Shown piece by piece: positions 52,001 through 63,030 of a stretch of 64,000 nt of DNA (positions are counted from its first letter, which is position 1; each line of letters opens with the position of its first letter). The stretch is taken from NCBI GenBank assembly GCA_013400115.1, contig VXBP01001164.1, positions 218,105 through 282,104 of the forward strand, in the 5' to 3' direction. The notes beneath the pieces were generated by a model. The model was given only the letters and a program-made list of their open reading frames with translations, was not told the origin of the DNA and made no database searches. Source of the stretch: Rhinopomastus cyanomelas. Its lineage: Eukaryota; Chordata; Aves; Bucerotiformes; Rhinopomastidae. Made by a program: the position numbers and the translations under genes.

Positions 52001-55000
52001 AAAAAGATAAAAAATGCAGATTGTTTCTATGGTCATTTATAATATACTCCTCTGTGAGAATGACCTAGGAGGATGTTTGGGGTTGTTTTTTTAAATAAAT
52101 GAAAGAAGAAAAGTAAATTAAGAGACAGAATTCAACTAAAATGCTTATTTGGAACTGAAAACAAGTAGGAAATAAACCATCAAAACATAATGTGCAAGCA
52201 TTTCAGTTCACATGGTGAATGTAATACAGGATAGACAGTTGTGTTATGTAAACTTTTCTTTTGTGGGAGAAATTGCATTTTATTCCCAAAACAGCTGGCT
52301 AGAGCTTTTTGTTTGGATATGCAGACATATAATTCAGGTAAAATGGTCTTTCTTTAAAAATGTTAATTATTATTCACAAAATGTTTCCTACAGAAGACTG
52401 CAGATAGGACTGTTAGTTGATGTTCCTATCCAGGACTTCTCCTTTACCTTGGTGTGGTGAACCTTCGCAACGAGTGCCTTGGTTTTTACCCCAACTTCAT
52501 TACTGCCAGTCAGCATTAGGAAATACTCTTTATTAGTTAAATTAGGAGCCTGCTGTTGTCCAGAGTGCAATGAATCAGAATGCAATTTTGTTTTAGACAG
52601 AAATGAATTCTTGTTAAAAAAAATAGTGTCCTATTATCTTCTGTCTGCGATAGTGTAGATGTAGTGTGCACACCCTGGCTCTGAAGTGTTGTGAGGACTT
52701 CTGAGGGCTAAGCAGGAATGAGAAGGCATTTCAAGCTCAGTACATAGTTGCACTGGGTATAATCTAGTGAGATTATCAGCAAAGCTTTCAGTTACAATTG
52801 AAACTTCTGTCTATAAAGATCTTTGTGTAGCATGAAGTGAATTACCACAAAAAGACCAGTAATTTGTTTTTGTGTAGACTACCAGATGGTAATTACTGTA
52901 GCTGATTTAGTAGCCTGGAATAGTTTCAAACTAGTGACCCAGAGGTGTTTAATTTCGTGGTGTTTTGTCCTCAGGTTTTCTTTTAATCCATGATTGTATT
53001 TCAACACCTGTTTAGAGATGGTTCAGCTTTGGCTTTAAACGGATTGGCAGTGTCATGGAGCTCAAGGGGTTTTGCCAGCAGGGCATCTCCTTTGGCAAAG
53101 TTAGGTTTTAAGCAAGATTTGAACAGGTCAGCAAACATTTATGTGGGTTGTGTTTGTCTTCAAATTTGACTATATAAAATCATCACGTGAGATTAAAATG
53201 AAATGCATAGCAGGCTATTCAAGCAGGAAAAGTTAAATATCTCCTTATATCGCAGTGTTACAGGGTTTTGATGTGTCCCAACTTAATACAGCACCAAGTT
53301 GCGGGGAGCGAGCAATTGAAGGATGCAAGGCACAAGTGATTGCCAATTTGCTCTGTTTCTTGCTATTTTGCAGCTGTTAGGGGAACCAAAGTTGGGATGA
53401 AGCTCTTGACCTTGAGGTCAATTAGAAGCTTAGAAGCAGGTCAGAGGAGAGTGGATGGTAAAACAAGTTTTCTGTGTATATGCAAGTGAGCAAAAATGAT
53501 TTGTGTCTAACAGGGCACTGTCGGACGTTCTGGAGACAGAATGTGCTTTGCTGCATGGTTAAAGTTTTAAGTAAGCATAAGACACATGAATTTGCTCTTA
53601 ATTGCTTGCTGTTCTGTGGCAGCCTACATCGTTCTGCTCTTTCAGATCACTCACTGCATGTGTGCACGTCCCAGCTTGCACATTAGGGGAGCACAGCGCC
53701 AAGAGTGGCTAATGTAGCAGGCAATACTAGCTCCCAGTTAGGGATGCTGCCCTGTTGTGCTGTGAGGCTTCGCTGGGTGTCAGTGGGTCTCAGGGAGGCC
53801 TTGCAGCATTGTCCTCCGTTCCCCCTTCTGGCTGCCTTTGTTTCACTGCTGTGGACGCTGAATGACCAGGACACAGAGCAGTAGCACAGCCTGCTACTAG
53901 TGTCCCAGTGCATCTCAATTGCCCACAGGCTACACGCAGCTGGAGAGCCTGGTAATATCTCGTGTTACTCCAAGGCCAGAGGAAGATTTTCTGACTATAA
54001 AGGAAGAAATAATGTAATTCCTCTTTATTTACTAACTTGCCTTTGAGTGAACATGTGCAAGTGCCAAGGAGAAATATAAAAATTTTTGAAAAAACATTAT
54101 TTCTTACCGTCACACATTTTTATTCATTTATAACCCCATCGAAAGTGCTCTGGTATAAAGACAGACCTCTTTTATTGCATAGAAATAGCAAACTGAAGGT
54201 CAGATGCCATAGTAATTTGGATTTTACTCCTTTTTATCTTTCTAATTTACAAACTGTGCAAGTACACTGCACTCAACGATACAGTTCAGGAGCTGTATAC
54301 AAATAATTCTCTTAAGTGCAGGGGTTGGTTGGATAAGAGTTAATGTGAAGAAAGCTGTTTCAACGTAGTGATTTTAAATACACTTGTGAAATAGTTGTCA
54401 GTAGTTAACTTTTAAATCCGAGGGGATATATTTTGTTGTATCAGTTCGTATCCAGAGAGCTAAAACGTGAGGCTGATTCTATCTCAAAATCTGCAGTGCA
54501 GCTTCGCATATGTCAAGTACAGCTAATTGTTTCCAACGCCCAATTTCTCCCTAATCTGTAGTCTTTCCAGGGTAGACCAGAAGCCAAGATTGACTGGGGG
54601 AAAATAAAACCCACAGAACAAACATACCAGAAAAACCTTATCACCCTCCCGTGAAGTTAAAGGCACAGTCTTAGTTAGAACTCAGCTTTTTGTTCCACAG
54701 TTACTACTGTTTGTATCTATTAATTTTAAAACAACAAACACCACAGCAGAGCCCAGAAAACCCCCAAATACCCTTAAAAGTCTAGTATCATGATTTTCTG
54801 TATTTCTCTGTAACTCAAATGTGGCTTCATTTTGGCAATCTCAAATTTATTGTCGTGCAGGAACTGAAATTCAAGAATTTTTCAGTCTTCTCAGTTCCTA
54901 TTTATTGTTATTGAAAATGTGTTTGTCCGCTTTATTTTTCTTCAAGGCTTTTTGAAATTTTGGTTGAATATGAGGGGTAGTCACAGGAACTTCCTCTGCA

Positions 55001-58000
55001 ATGGTGGGTGAAATCTAATTCAGAAATGCTCACAGCAGGTTTTCATGTTTCTAAATAGTTTTTTTCATTCTGTTTGTTGCTGAAAAAAGTACATTTGTAA
55101 TCATAGTGCAACAAACTAAAACAACCCTTCTGTCTCTTTTCCCCCTAAAGGACAAAAATGTTGATCTTTCATCTGTTTATTAGCTACTGCAGGTGAAGTG
55201 GAAGTTTGTTATAAAATTTTAATGTTGCACATTTTTGAGCTGCTTGGGGAAACATCCTCTAAAGGAAAATCATTACTGAGTTTTGCAGAAGAAGCTTGTG
55301 ATTGGAAAAGGCTGTATCTATATTTGCCAATGTTTTTAGGGCCCAAAAATAATTGTATGGAGGCAAAATGACTGCCTACATTTATCACTTTGGAAAAGTG
55401 AAAATAAAAAATTGAACAGGAATCTATTTTGAAATGCTCTTACTACTAAAACAGTGTCTATTTGAAAACAAATATTCCTGTTTAAACTTATTTAAATGTG
55501 TTTGAAGAAACTTCTACCCTAACATAAACAAAAACTTTTTAAACTGTTTTCCAGTGTTGTTCTAATTTTGAATTATAAGGTCTAATACCCATAGAGTTTG
55601 TGTCTGTGGCTAAAATCTGTATTTGGGTTCATCTTTTAATTTCTCCTTACAACCTGTAGAGCCATTTCTCATGCTTTTGTGACTGGGATTTGATTTTTCT
55701 GATGTTCAAAATCCATTTTGGTAAGATTTTTGGTGGACTTTTTTGTTGCTTTAATTTCAGTGCTTCAAAATGTGCAGTCTCCCCATTTTTGTGTTTATGG
55801 TATCAGCAATACTAAGCTGTGATTAATAACATAAAAAAGTAATGTTGCCTCTGTTACCTGCATGTTAGTCCATTTGCAGTGAATAATCCCCTGTATTTCT
55901 AAAAGGCAGCAATACTACTAAACTTCATTTAGGTGCCTCTGACTATTTTTATTTCTTTTTGGTTGTTCAGCTATTGTGTCTCATTTTCATCTGAGCCACA
56001 TTTCCAATTGTTCTGTGATTGACATGATGGAGAGATTGACAGTTACCCCCTAGTGTCTGCTGTCTGGAGATCCCACAAGCAATAATGGATTTTATACCAG
56101 AATTTAGCATCAAATATTGGCTTTCAGTGTCAAATGGGTTAAATTTAAATGCTGGCTAATTGTAGCTATTTTGAAATTGTAGCCTTAAACAAAAGCATTT
56201 TTTGGTTCTCAGTATGTCTGAGTCCCACGTATGCCACGCAACCCAAACGTCTCAAACTTAGAGCAGAAGTTAACATTTACATAGGCTACGGAAGTTGCAT
56301 TCACATAAGGCCTGATTTTTAATGGTGGAAATAGTCCAAACCTGGAGAGTACAAGGAGAGTTTCCACGTGTGGTGAAGAATTCATATTTCAGATAAACAA
56401 AAAAGAGAACCAATGCCTATTCTAATTTTGTACTTCAATGTTTTAACATAAAAACTGAATATGTTCCCTCAACGCTCTCACATCTGCTGTTAAAGGTAAA
56501 CCTCTTACACCCAAACTTTTCTTTTAGCCCCAATAAACCCATCAAAACCTCCCACTTCCCCATCCCAAACTAAAACTAGAAGAGTGTGGGATTCATCTGT
56601 TGCTTCCCAGTGGAAAAAGTTATGTAAATTGTTGGCAATTTCTGTAAATTCTTGAAAATCTGCACAGTGATCTCCTAGAAGAGAAATTCAGCTTCCGTTT
56701 CCCGTACCCGGGTGTAAAGCCACATGTAGCAAGAGGAGGTGTGTTGGAAGGAGATGGAACCTTACTGTCTTTACTGGGAATGCGTCAGTTGTTCTTGATT
56801 TGTGCTTACTTGTATTAGTGACATGTCTCCACATAGTACAGAGCTGTGCTCAGAAATGGATCCCAGTTTTGTCCTGTGCTTTCCCACCTTTCTCGTTTGT
56901 CCTTGAAGGGGTAGATGCCAGTACAATAAGAGGGACAGCTGTTGTGTCGTAGTATCTTTGCAGGATGTTTTTGGATGACCTCTACCATTACGGGCAGCAA
57001 GTACTGGCTGCTTAACTTTTCATATTCAGAATTAATGAAGAGGCCTTACATAATTTTTAATGAGACTATGTTTTGTTCAACTTGATGGGATCGTAGTTGA
57101 AATCATAAAAGTATTTAGTGATGGTTTACAATATGTTACATTAAAATTTAAATCAACCTTTACATATAAAACGTGGTACTGTTAATGTAATAAGAATAAA
57201 ATTGGGCTTTGCTATAAAGAGCTAAAATTAGGGTTATCTAGTACTATAATTTTCCTATAATATATTCAATATTCTGCATGCTTGGAAATGATAATTTGTC
57301 TATTTCAGCATTTCTATTATAAGTTTATCAGTTTTGATTGAGTATATAAATTTCTTTAAGCGAGAGTAAGAAAACTTTCCTCTTACTTCAGCAATCTATT
57401 TGTTCATCTTGGAAAGCTTTCAGTACAAGTCTATAATTACTAATTCATCAGATTTTGGAAATCATAGAATCATGTTTACCACGTTGTGAGATTTGTGACA
57501 GTCTAGTTTTATGTGTAAATTTGCGTAGTGGCTTTCAGATTGTTCAAGGCAGGATTGGACGTGGCACTTGGTGCCATGGTCTAGCCTTGAGATCTGTGGT
57601 GACAGGTTGGACTTGATGATCTATGAGGTCTCTTCCAACCTTGATAATACTGTGATACTGTGATTAGAATCTGATTCTTGGAGAAAAAAACCTTAATATA
57701 TGATTTTCGACACTTTTACTAGCAATGTAGAATTTGGTGTTAAAAAAAAAATCAAGCACCAAGTTGGATTTTGGGAACATGTGGTTAGTGTTACTGTAAC
57801 GAGTAGTCACTCCAAATGACTGCTGCCTAGCAATCACCTTTGTTTGACTCTATTTAAAGACATTTTTGTCCCTGGACTTGCAGATGGCTGATGTGAGCAA
57901 AGTGGGTGCATGACCTCTTGTGAAGCTCTGTAGGTAGCAGTCAGAAATATTCCAGTAACTGTTTTGCTTTTCAGGTTGTCAGTGAGCATCGTAGTCTATA

Positions 58001-58292
58001 ATGTTAATCTTACTACGTTTGAACCTTTGTTACACAAATTCTGCATTCTGAACAAATATGTTTTGTATTGAAAACTGGTGTAACTCAAGGAAATGAATGT
58101 ATCTTGACATTTTTGCCAGGTTATTTGAGAATTTAAAGCAGAGCCATTGCAATAACTGGTTTGTATAATGATTTTAATGCCATTGCAACGTTTTCTTGAA
58201 GGATGCCAGAGAATTATATGTAGAATATAAAGAAACAAAAATGAAGACGAAAGAAGATGCGCTGGCTAAGGCTGAACTTGAAACACTACAGA
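39932..58292 (+). CDS. DNAJC1: DNAJC1 (ERdj1/MTJ1), internal coding exons 2-7, spliced; gene runs off both ends
   Basis: The coding sequence is the join of 39932-40033, 40808-40854, 46593-46758, 47627-47724, 48742-48835 and 58202-58292. Every junction has AG/GT borders. The phases are compatible: 0, 0, 2, 0, 2, 0, then 1 outgoing. The spliced product follows vertebrate DNAJC1 closely as I remember the human protein. DNAJC1 is an ER-membrane J-protein. Its lumenal J domain stimulates the Hsp70 BiP, one membrane segment crosses the ER, and the cytosolic tail contacts ribosomes and carries two SANT domains. Seen here are most of the J domain, the membrane segment and the basic region. Not seen are the signal-peptide exon, the SANT exons and the UTRs, which must lie outside the window. 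The frame is open throughout, so nothing suggests a pseudogene, and the presence of introns rules out a processed copy. Confidence 0.96.
40034..40807 (+). other. DNAJC1 intron 2 (774 nt)
   Basis: A GT...AG intron in phase 0 between the two J-domain exons. It is AT-rich with no repeat recognised. It starts GTAAGTGC and ends TTTTTGTTTTAG. Confidence 0.93.
40808..40854 (+). CDS. DNAJC1: DNAJC1 exon 3: end of J domain
   Basis: This is a short 47-nt exon reading LVAIYEVLKDEERRQ plus two bases (AG) of a split Arg codon, which is completed by the G that opens the next exon. It encodes the rest of J-domain helix III and the start of helix IV. The acceptor is TTTTGTTTTAG at 40807 and the donor is AG/GTGAGT at 40855. 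It is too short to stand out as an open reading frame. It is recognised by family similarity, the splice borders and the exact phase match with both neighbours. The intron before it is only 774 nt. Confidence 0.96.
40855..46592 (+). other. DNAJC1 intron 3 (5738 nt)
   Basis: A GT...AG intron in phase 2 between the end of the J domain and the membrane-segment exon. No CR1 copy or other mobile element is recognised. It has A/T-rich runs and a 7-bp hairpin at 41461-41479 that is within chance expectation. Confidence 0.92.
46593..46758 (+). CDS. DNAJC1: DNAJC1 exon 4: linker and ER transmembrane segment
   Basis: This 166-nt exon enters in phase 2, with its first G completing Arg, and leaves in phase 0. 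It encodes YDDILINGLPDWRQPVFYYR, then a basic stretch RRVRKMSN, then a hydrophobic run of about 22 residues (roughly 46681-46746, beginning ELALLLFIIL) ending at EKQL. In the family this is the single membrane-spanning segment that separates the lumenal J domain from the cytosolic tail. The acceptor is CCACTGTAG at 46592 and the donor is CTG/GTAAGT at 46759. I see no frameshift and no loss of the hydrophobic core. Confidence 0.97.
46759..47626 (+). other. DNAJC1 intron 4 (868 nt)
   Basis: A phase 0 intron between the membrane-segment exon and the lysine-rich exon. It starts GTAAGTAT and ends with the weak acceptor CTACATCAAG. No repeat is recognised. Confidence 0.92.
47627..47724 (+). CDS. 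DNAJC1: DNAJC1 exon 5: lysine-rich cytosolic region
   Basis: This 98-nt exon enters in phase 0 and leaves in phase 2. It begins DELLSRKKSKKKKKTGKR and ends LDRNE plus AG of a split Arg. The basic cluster lies directly after the membrane segment, where the mouse and dog protein is known to contact the ribosome near the tunnel exit. The borders are weaker than those of the other exons: the acceptor ends ATCAAG (A at -3) at 47626, and the donor is AAAG/GTGGGA at 47725. The second half (STDEAKLAALD) differs more from the human sequence I remember than the other exons do, as expected for a flexible linker. Confidence 0.94.
47725..48741 (+). other. DNAJC1 intron 5 (1017 nt)
   Basis: A phase 2 intron starting GTGGGAAG and ending TTTAACTGCAG. 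No repeat is recognised. Confidence 0.92.
48742..48835 (+). CDS. DNAJC1: DNAJC1 exon 6: conserved PQWHDLLPCKLG segment
   Basis: This 94-nt exon enters in phase 2 and leaves in phase 0. It reads VLDKPQWHDLLPCKLGIW followed by FCLTVKALPQLFQ. The segment PQWHDLLPCKLGIWFCL is strongly conserved in vertebrate DNAJC1. It follows the basic region and is hydrophobic at its end, but family knowledge places it in the cytosolic part. The acceptor is TTTAACTGCAG at 48741 and the donor is CCAG/GTAAGG at 48836. The frame stays open for a while on both sides of the exon, so splice sites and homology set its limits rather than stop codons. Confidence 0.95.
48836..57542 (+). other. DNAJC1 intron 6 (main part): repeat-poor
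   Basis: 8.7 kb of AT-rich sequence with no exon recognised. The A/C-rich tract at 51.3 kb and a somewhat GC-richer patch at 53640-53960 are the only features that stand out. The complete intron is 9366 nt, is in phase 0, and ends at 58201. Confidence 0.88.
51308..51401 (+). repeat. A/C-rich low-complexity tract
   Basis: About 90 bp are made almost only of A and C (CAA and CAAAA-type units such as ACAACAACAACAAAACAC), with very few G or T. There is no regular period long enough to call a clean microsatellite. It lies in intron 6 of DNAJC1. Confidence 0.75.
57543..57665 (+). mobile_element. CR1 LINE 3'-end fragment with ATACTGTG tail repeats
   Basis: A sense-oriented CR1 tail of about 120 bp: CAAGGCAGGATTGGACGTGG, ACTTGGTGCCATGGTCTAG, then GGTTGGACTTGATGATCTAT and CTCTTCCAACCTTGATAATA. 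It is followed by two copies of the octamer ATACTGTG. The body and tail differ from the ATTCTATG-tailed copies elsewhere in the window, so this is a different CR1 subfamily. It is the only clear repeat in intron 6, about 540 bp before exon 7. Confidence 0.85.
57666..58201 (+). other. 3' end of DNAJC1 intron 6
   Basis: About 540 nt between a CR1 tail and exon 7. The pyrimidine tract before the acceptor is short (GTTTTCTTGAAG), making this the weakest acceptor among the six exons. Confidence 0.88.
58202..58292 (+). CDS. DNAJC1: DNAJC1 exon 7: charged helical segment of the cytosolic tail
   Basis: This 91-nt exon enters in phase 0 and leaves in phase 1. It reads DARELYVEYKETKMKTKEDA then LAKAELETLQ and one base (A) of the next codon, expected to be Lys. 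It matches the charged, probably helical segment that precedes the first SANT domain. The acceptor is weak: a short pyrimidine stretch ending TTTTCTTGAAG at 58201 with A at -3. The donor CAGA/GTGAGT at 58293 is good. The preceding intron of 9366 nt is the longest complete intron in the window. The following exon (KQKK-type sequence in human) was not found before the window end. Confidence 0.94.
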
Positions 58293-61200
58293 GTGAGTTT
58301 TTACCCCTGTCCTAATAAAAAAAGATATAATATGGTGTGCCTACTACACAAGATGTATATGAACAAACTTTATTAATCTTCTAAAGTATATGCTTTAAAT
58401 ACTTCTGTACTGCTATTAAATTTAAATAAGCTTTTGATTTTGTGACTAATTTTGCAGTAGACTGCTGGTTTGTTCATGCAGAAGATAAAACTCAGATGAT
58501 GTATCACAATAACAAAGGTGCACTTGGTTACAGATTCTGCATTACGAGAGAGGGAAATAATATCGAGATCTTTAACCGATCTCATGTTTTTGAGCATTCT
58601 TACATTCTCTTAATCTGTAAATATTTTTTAAAGGAAGCTTAGTAATCCTTTTGTTCACATTAGTTGATTTTTATGATAGAATTTGAACATAATGTGGACT
58701 TTTCAAAAGCGCGGATGCAGACTTTGAAGGTACGTTCATGCCGTTGTTGAAGTAAACGCCTTAGTCTTTACACAAATATAAAGAGACCAAAGAAGCTTTT
58801 CCTCTAATGAAGTAGTCAAAGTAGTTATAGGAGACTTTTCATCCTTCAATTATTTGCTTTTGACAGTGATTAAACCTACCATCTTCCAAAGGCAATGTTT
58901 AAAGTTTGTTGGTATGTGTATGTGTGCTTTTGCTTGATTTCTAAGTGCATGCTTTCAAGTTCTTTTATTCTGACAAATGCATTGAATACCTTACGAAACT
59001 TTACTAGCTTTGAGTATGCATGAGCCTTTAGGCATTTAAAATACAACTGCATTGTTTATATTTACAAATCATTTTAATTTTGTAAAGTCCATAGAGAGAT
59101 CCAGTTTCAGCCATAGTTACCAATTTATCTGGAGCTGAATCTGTCTGAGAAAATGCATAGTAAGCACCTCAGGAAGCATCATGGACCCAGGCCAAATCTA
59201 GCTAAATAGTGCATTTAATGCCTGTTAGGCAGCCCTGCCATTACATTTGAGGTACCTACCACAAAATGGGCCCTTGAAAAGGGACTTGACTCATGTTATT
59301 GAGAACTTGTTAAATTGTCAGACGGTAACGTATTGCCATCGTTCAAAATAGCTGGCATACATTCTTCCTTGAAGTCTATGAACTGCTGTTTTAAAATGAC
59401 TGGTTTTTGAAAACAGAAGTGCAAGTGAAAGTATAAAGTCGTTGAAACAGTAGTGTGCGTGTTCCTGTGTCTCACTGAAAGACCATGTGTGAACTCTTCA
59501 GTGTTCTTCTCTGCCAGGTGTCATGTGTGAGAGTTGCTTTAGTGTTTGTTTTGTTACCTCCAGCAGCAGGGACCTTAGAAGAGAGTTTGCTGCAGTTCCT
59601 TTGCCAGGTCACTTCTAACATCTCACAGAAACACCACCCTGTCTCCTATTGTGCTGCTGAGTGTAACATGGCACGTGACCCCCATGTCTGCTAGGTGACC
59701 TGATGTCACACAGATGAGCTGGGGCTGGTCCTTACCAGTCTCACTGACTGGCATCCTGCCTTCCCTTTGTGGGCTTGCTGGCAGGGAGCAAAAGGAAGGA
59801 TTGAGAGTCATCACCTGTAATTAGCAGAGTTTGAAATTTGATGTGAATTAATTTGCTGTGCTGTTGTTGGGCAGCAGAAGGAGCTGTCAGTTGCCTTTTC
59901 TAAAAAGAAATAACGCTCTCAAGAGAAGAACGAGATGCATCTCTGTTACTGTAGGCGGAACCAGACTCAAGTTACTTTTCTCCTGAAGCTTGCATGCAAA
60001 GCATCTGTTGAATTTGCTTATTTCATTATGTGGTTCTGCAGTCACTTCACAATTAGCACAGAAAGTTTGCAAATTACTAAATGTGCATTTTGTTCCCCCC
60101 CATTTTTAATTTTCTAATCCATGGAATCCAAGTTCATGCTGACAGTTCCATCTATCTCCCTGAGTTAAATGCATCTCATGCAGATCAGCAATAGCTGTTT
60201 CACAGTGCTAGTTTTGTCGTGACCTGGTTGCTACTTTAGCCCCATGTCTCTCTGCTTTCCTGCTGAAATTCTGTGGCAAACTGTAGATGGCTTGAACTAA
60301 AACCAGAGAGGGGTACTGGAGGAGGACAATGTAATTTACGGAGTGTGAGCAGAGGACAGTACCAAGATGTCATTAAAGTGCTGTATTCAGTAAGGAGTGT
60401 GGAAAAGGCGTGTTTCGTTAAGTCAATATTTTGTGTAATTTTGATGGGGTTTTTTTGCATTTCTCCAGTGTTTCCTACAACTTCTCAACCAATTCAAAAC
60501 TCTCATCTACTACATCATCAGAATATAGCAACATTACAACTTTGTCTTAACAAAAAATACAGTACAGACTTTGTATTTCTAGGAAACGTGCTTTGTGTGG
60601 GACTACAGATAGCTAGATATTTTACGTAGAAAAGTAGGAGTGGTTTGCCCTGGATTTTCTGATACCAGTTTCATATTTAGAGAGCAGAACACAAAGTGCA
60701 TTTTAAAATGGAAGTACTTCCATTAGTAACTTCTTTTAACTCCTCCCTCTCTTGTAGTGTCACGGGTGTATCCCTGCATGAGGGAATGAATCTCTGATAA
60801 TAGATAGCTATGTTCTTTGTGCTCACGGGGATATAAAATAGAATATGTACTAACTGATCTGAGTAGTCATTTAGCTGAGAAGACTTAGGCATATGTTGCC
60901 AGGACAGATGACTGCTGTTTTTAAACCTAAATTGCAAAATCTGAGTAGTTATCAAGACAAATTCTAGCAGGTCTGCTGGTCCTCTTCTTGCATGGAGTAC
61001 TTCTTTCAACCATGTCCATTTTGAAGGATGTGGCTTTTCTTTCTTTATACTCAGTCTTGGTATTTCTCTGACCTTCTGATATTCTTGTTTGTTTTCCCAA
61101 ACTTTCAATAGAAATACTTACATTTGTTTTTAAATGTGCTTTTTTAATGATATTGTAGGTGAACCCTTCACCCAGTTACCAAATTTACTTGCATTGTAAA

Positions 61201-62734
61201 TCTGGCATTCTTGTCCTGCTGTACAAACAATCTGAAGAATCTGTGACAAAAAAAACTCTTTTGGTTTTAATTATAACCCATGTTGAATATTGCTTAGTTT
61301 GGGGGGTTTTTTTATCAGCCCTTCATTCCAACTTTAACCAAAATACAAAGTTATTAGCCATACGGCTGCATCATTAGCCTTCTTTCTGTATTGGGGCTTT
61401 ATAATGGTATCTGTATTGGTATTTATTTATATCTTTGTATTCAGCTTTGTATTGAAACATGTCTTATGGTGCCTGTAGTGAAAAGTCCAGGATGATAGTG
61501 AACCCTTCAAGGTATGTTATTCAGTATGGTTAAGATTGGTTGTTCTCCCTTTCCAGACAGCTTGGAAAATAGCACGTTGCTTTTAATATTGTTTGATGAA
61601 ACAGGCATAGAAGACTTTACTAGATCATTTGGTGTAATGTGTTCATTTTAGATTTTACCGGCAAAATTCAGCTAAAATTACTGATTTTCATGACTCGTGT
61701 TTGACTAGTGCCAGTGACGCACTTTAAGCGTCTTGGTACGCAAGTTACAGTATTTATCAGGACACCTTGAGATGCCTTCCGTTCTCTGAGCTCTGTTCAG
61801 ACAATTAGTTTTGCTGTTACTGAAATTATGATGTTACTGTGTATTTCTCTAGCTTTTGGTTGTTTATTACTAGGGTATTTTTCTGTGCTTAAAAAAGACA
61901 TTTTCTTTATCTGCAAGTTTTGTTTATATACAGCTTTTTTCAGCCCTTAATTTCAGTTCATTTTCTGTGGTCTGTTTAGCTTTCCAATGTATCTGTAAAT
62001 AATGGACCCTGGGTTTGTATATAGTATTCCAACATTTTTCACCTTCTGATTATAAAACCCTGTTTCTTCTGCTGTTACTGCTCTTTACAGAATCACAGAT
62101 TAACACAGGTCCTGTTGCTGTCATAGCTTGTTTCAGTGTGCTTGTCCACTGTAGCTGCAAGCTCTTAGATCAAAGGTTTCTTGCACGCAGTCCCTCATAA
62201 GTGCAGATATGGTGCAAGTTCCTTATCCATGGAGTTATAAAAAATACTTATCATTTGATTGGTTCCAGCCTAGGCACTAGTCAGTGTTCCTACTTCTTCC
62301 AGTGTTTCCCTCTTCACCATAAACCATTTGACCCAATTTATGTAATTAGCACTATACTGAAGGTGACTCTGTGCTTGCTTCCAAATAATTTACTTAGTAA
62401 TGATTTGCTCACAGAGAAAATTAATTAATGTAATGCATACTTTTTTTTTGTTGATGTGGTGTGAATGTTCTGATCGGTTAATTGTTACCTCTGAAGCCTA
62501 ATTATTGCAAGCTAAGTATCATCCCTTTTCCTGATTGTTTTGGCAGGCCTCCTGAAACACTTATGAGCTTTTTCTGATGGTTTCAACTTGGCTACATGAT
62601 GCCTCTGCCAACAAAACTTCCTTCAGATTTTACGGAAAATATTCCACTCACATGCAGCATTAGTGAGACTCATCTGAAGCAGGCCTACGTGTTTTATTAC
62701 GTGTATGTTGGAAGGCAAACAAGCTCTGAAATAG
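58293..62734 (+). other. DNAJC1 intron 7 (part)
   Basis: The first 4.4 kb of a phase 1 intron whose end lies outside the window. A possible LINE RT relic sits at 61220-61377, and an exon-like 50-nt segment at 58680-58729 is listed as a finding. A GC-richer patch at about 59580-59800 contains a CACGTG E-box but nothing I can assign. Confidence 0.8.
61220..61377 (+). mobile_element. Possible old LINE RT C-terminal relic
   Basis: An open stretch on the + strand (61159-61377) ends KTLLVLIITHVEYCLVWGVF followed by ALHSNFNQNTKLLAIRLHH. The pattern HVEYCLVWG...L..N....LLAIR resembles the C-terminal thumb-like block of LINE RTs (HxEYC...VW......L...Q..A.R). It is not close to the CR1 copies in this window, so it may be an L2- or L3-like relic. 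The resemblance covers about 40 residues and could be partly chance. Confidence 0.35.
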
Positions 62735-63030
62735 TGGAGGTTTATTTTCAACCCTTTCATGGCGAGTGATAGGACAAGAGGAAATGGCCTGAAGTTGTGC
62801 CTAGGGAGGTTTAGATTGGATGTTAGGAAGAACTGTCTCACTGGAAAAGGTTAGATGTTGGGATGGCTTGCCCACGGCTGTGGTGGAGTCCCTCTCCCTC
62901 GATGTATTTGGGTCACGTAGAGACAATGTTTAGAGATATAGTTTAGTCCAGGACTTGTCAGTGTTGAGTTCATGGTTGGACTAGATGATCTTCAAACTGT
63001 TTTGTAACCTAGGCAATTTTGTGATGTTAT
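62735..63030 (+). mobile_element. CR1 LINE 3'-end fragment, moderately old
   Basis: Sense orientation. AGTGATAGGACAAGAGGAAA and GGTTTAGATTGGATGTTAGG (encoding RFRLDVRKN, a conserved CR1 terminal block) are followed by CCACGGCTGTGGTGGAGTCC and GGTTGGACTAGATGATCTTC. The match ends near 63030. Stops interrupt the frame. It lies in intron 7. Confidence 0.85.

Noticed and set aside
60677..61108. 143-codon minus-strand open stretch
   Set aside because: No family resemblance, no convincing splice borders, and a length within chance expectation.
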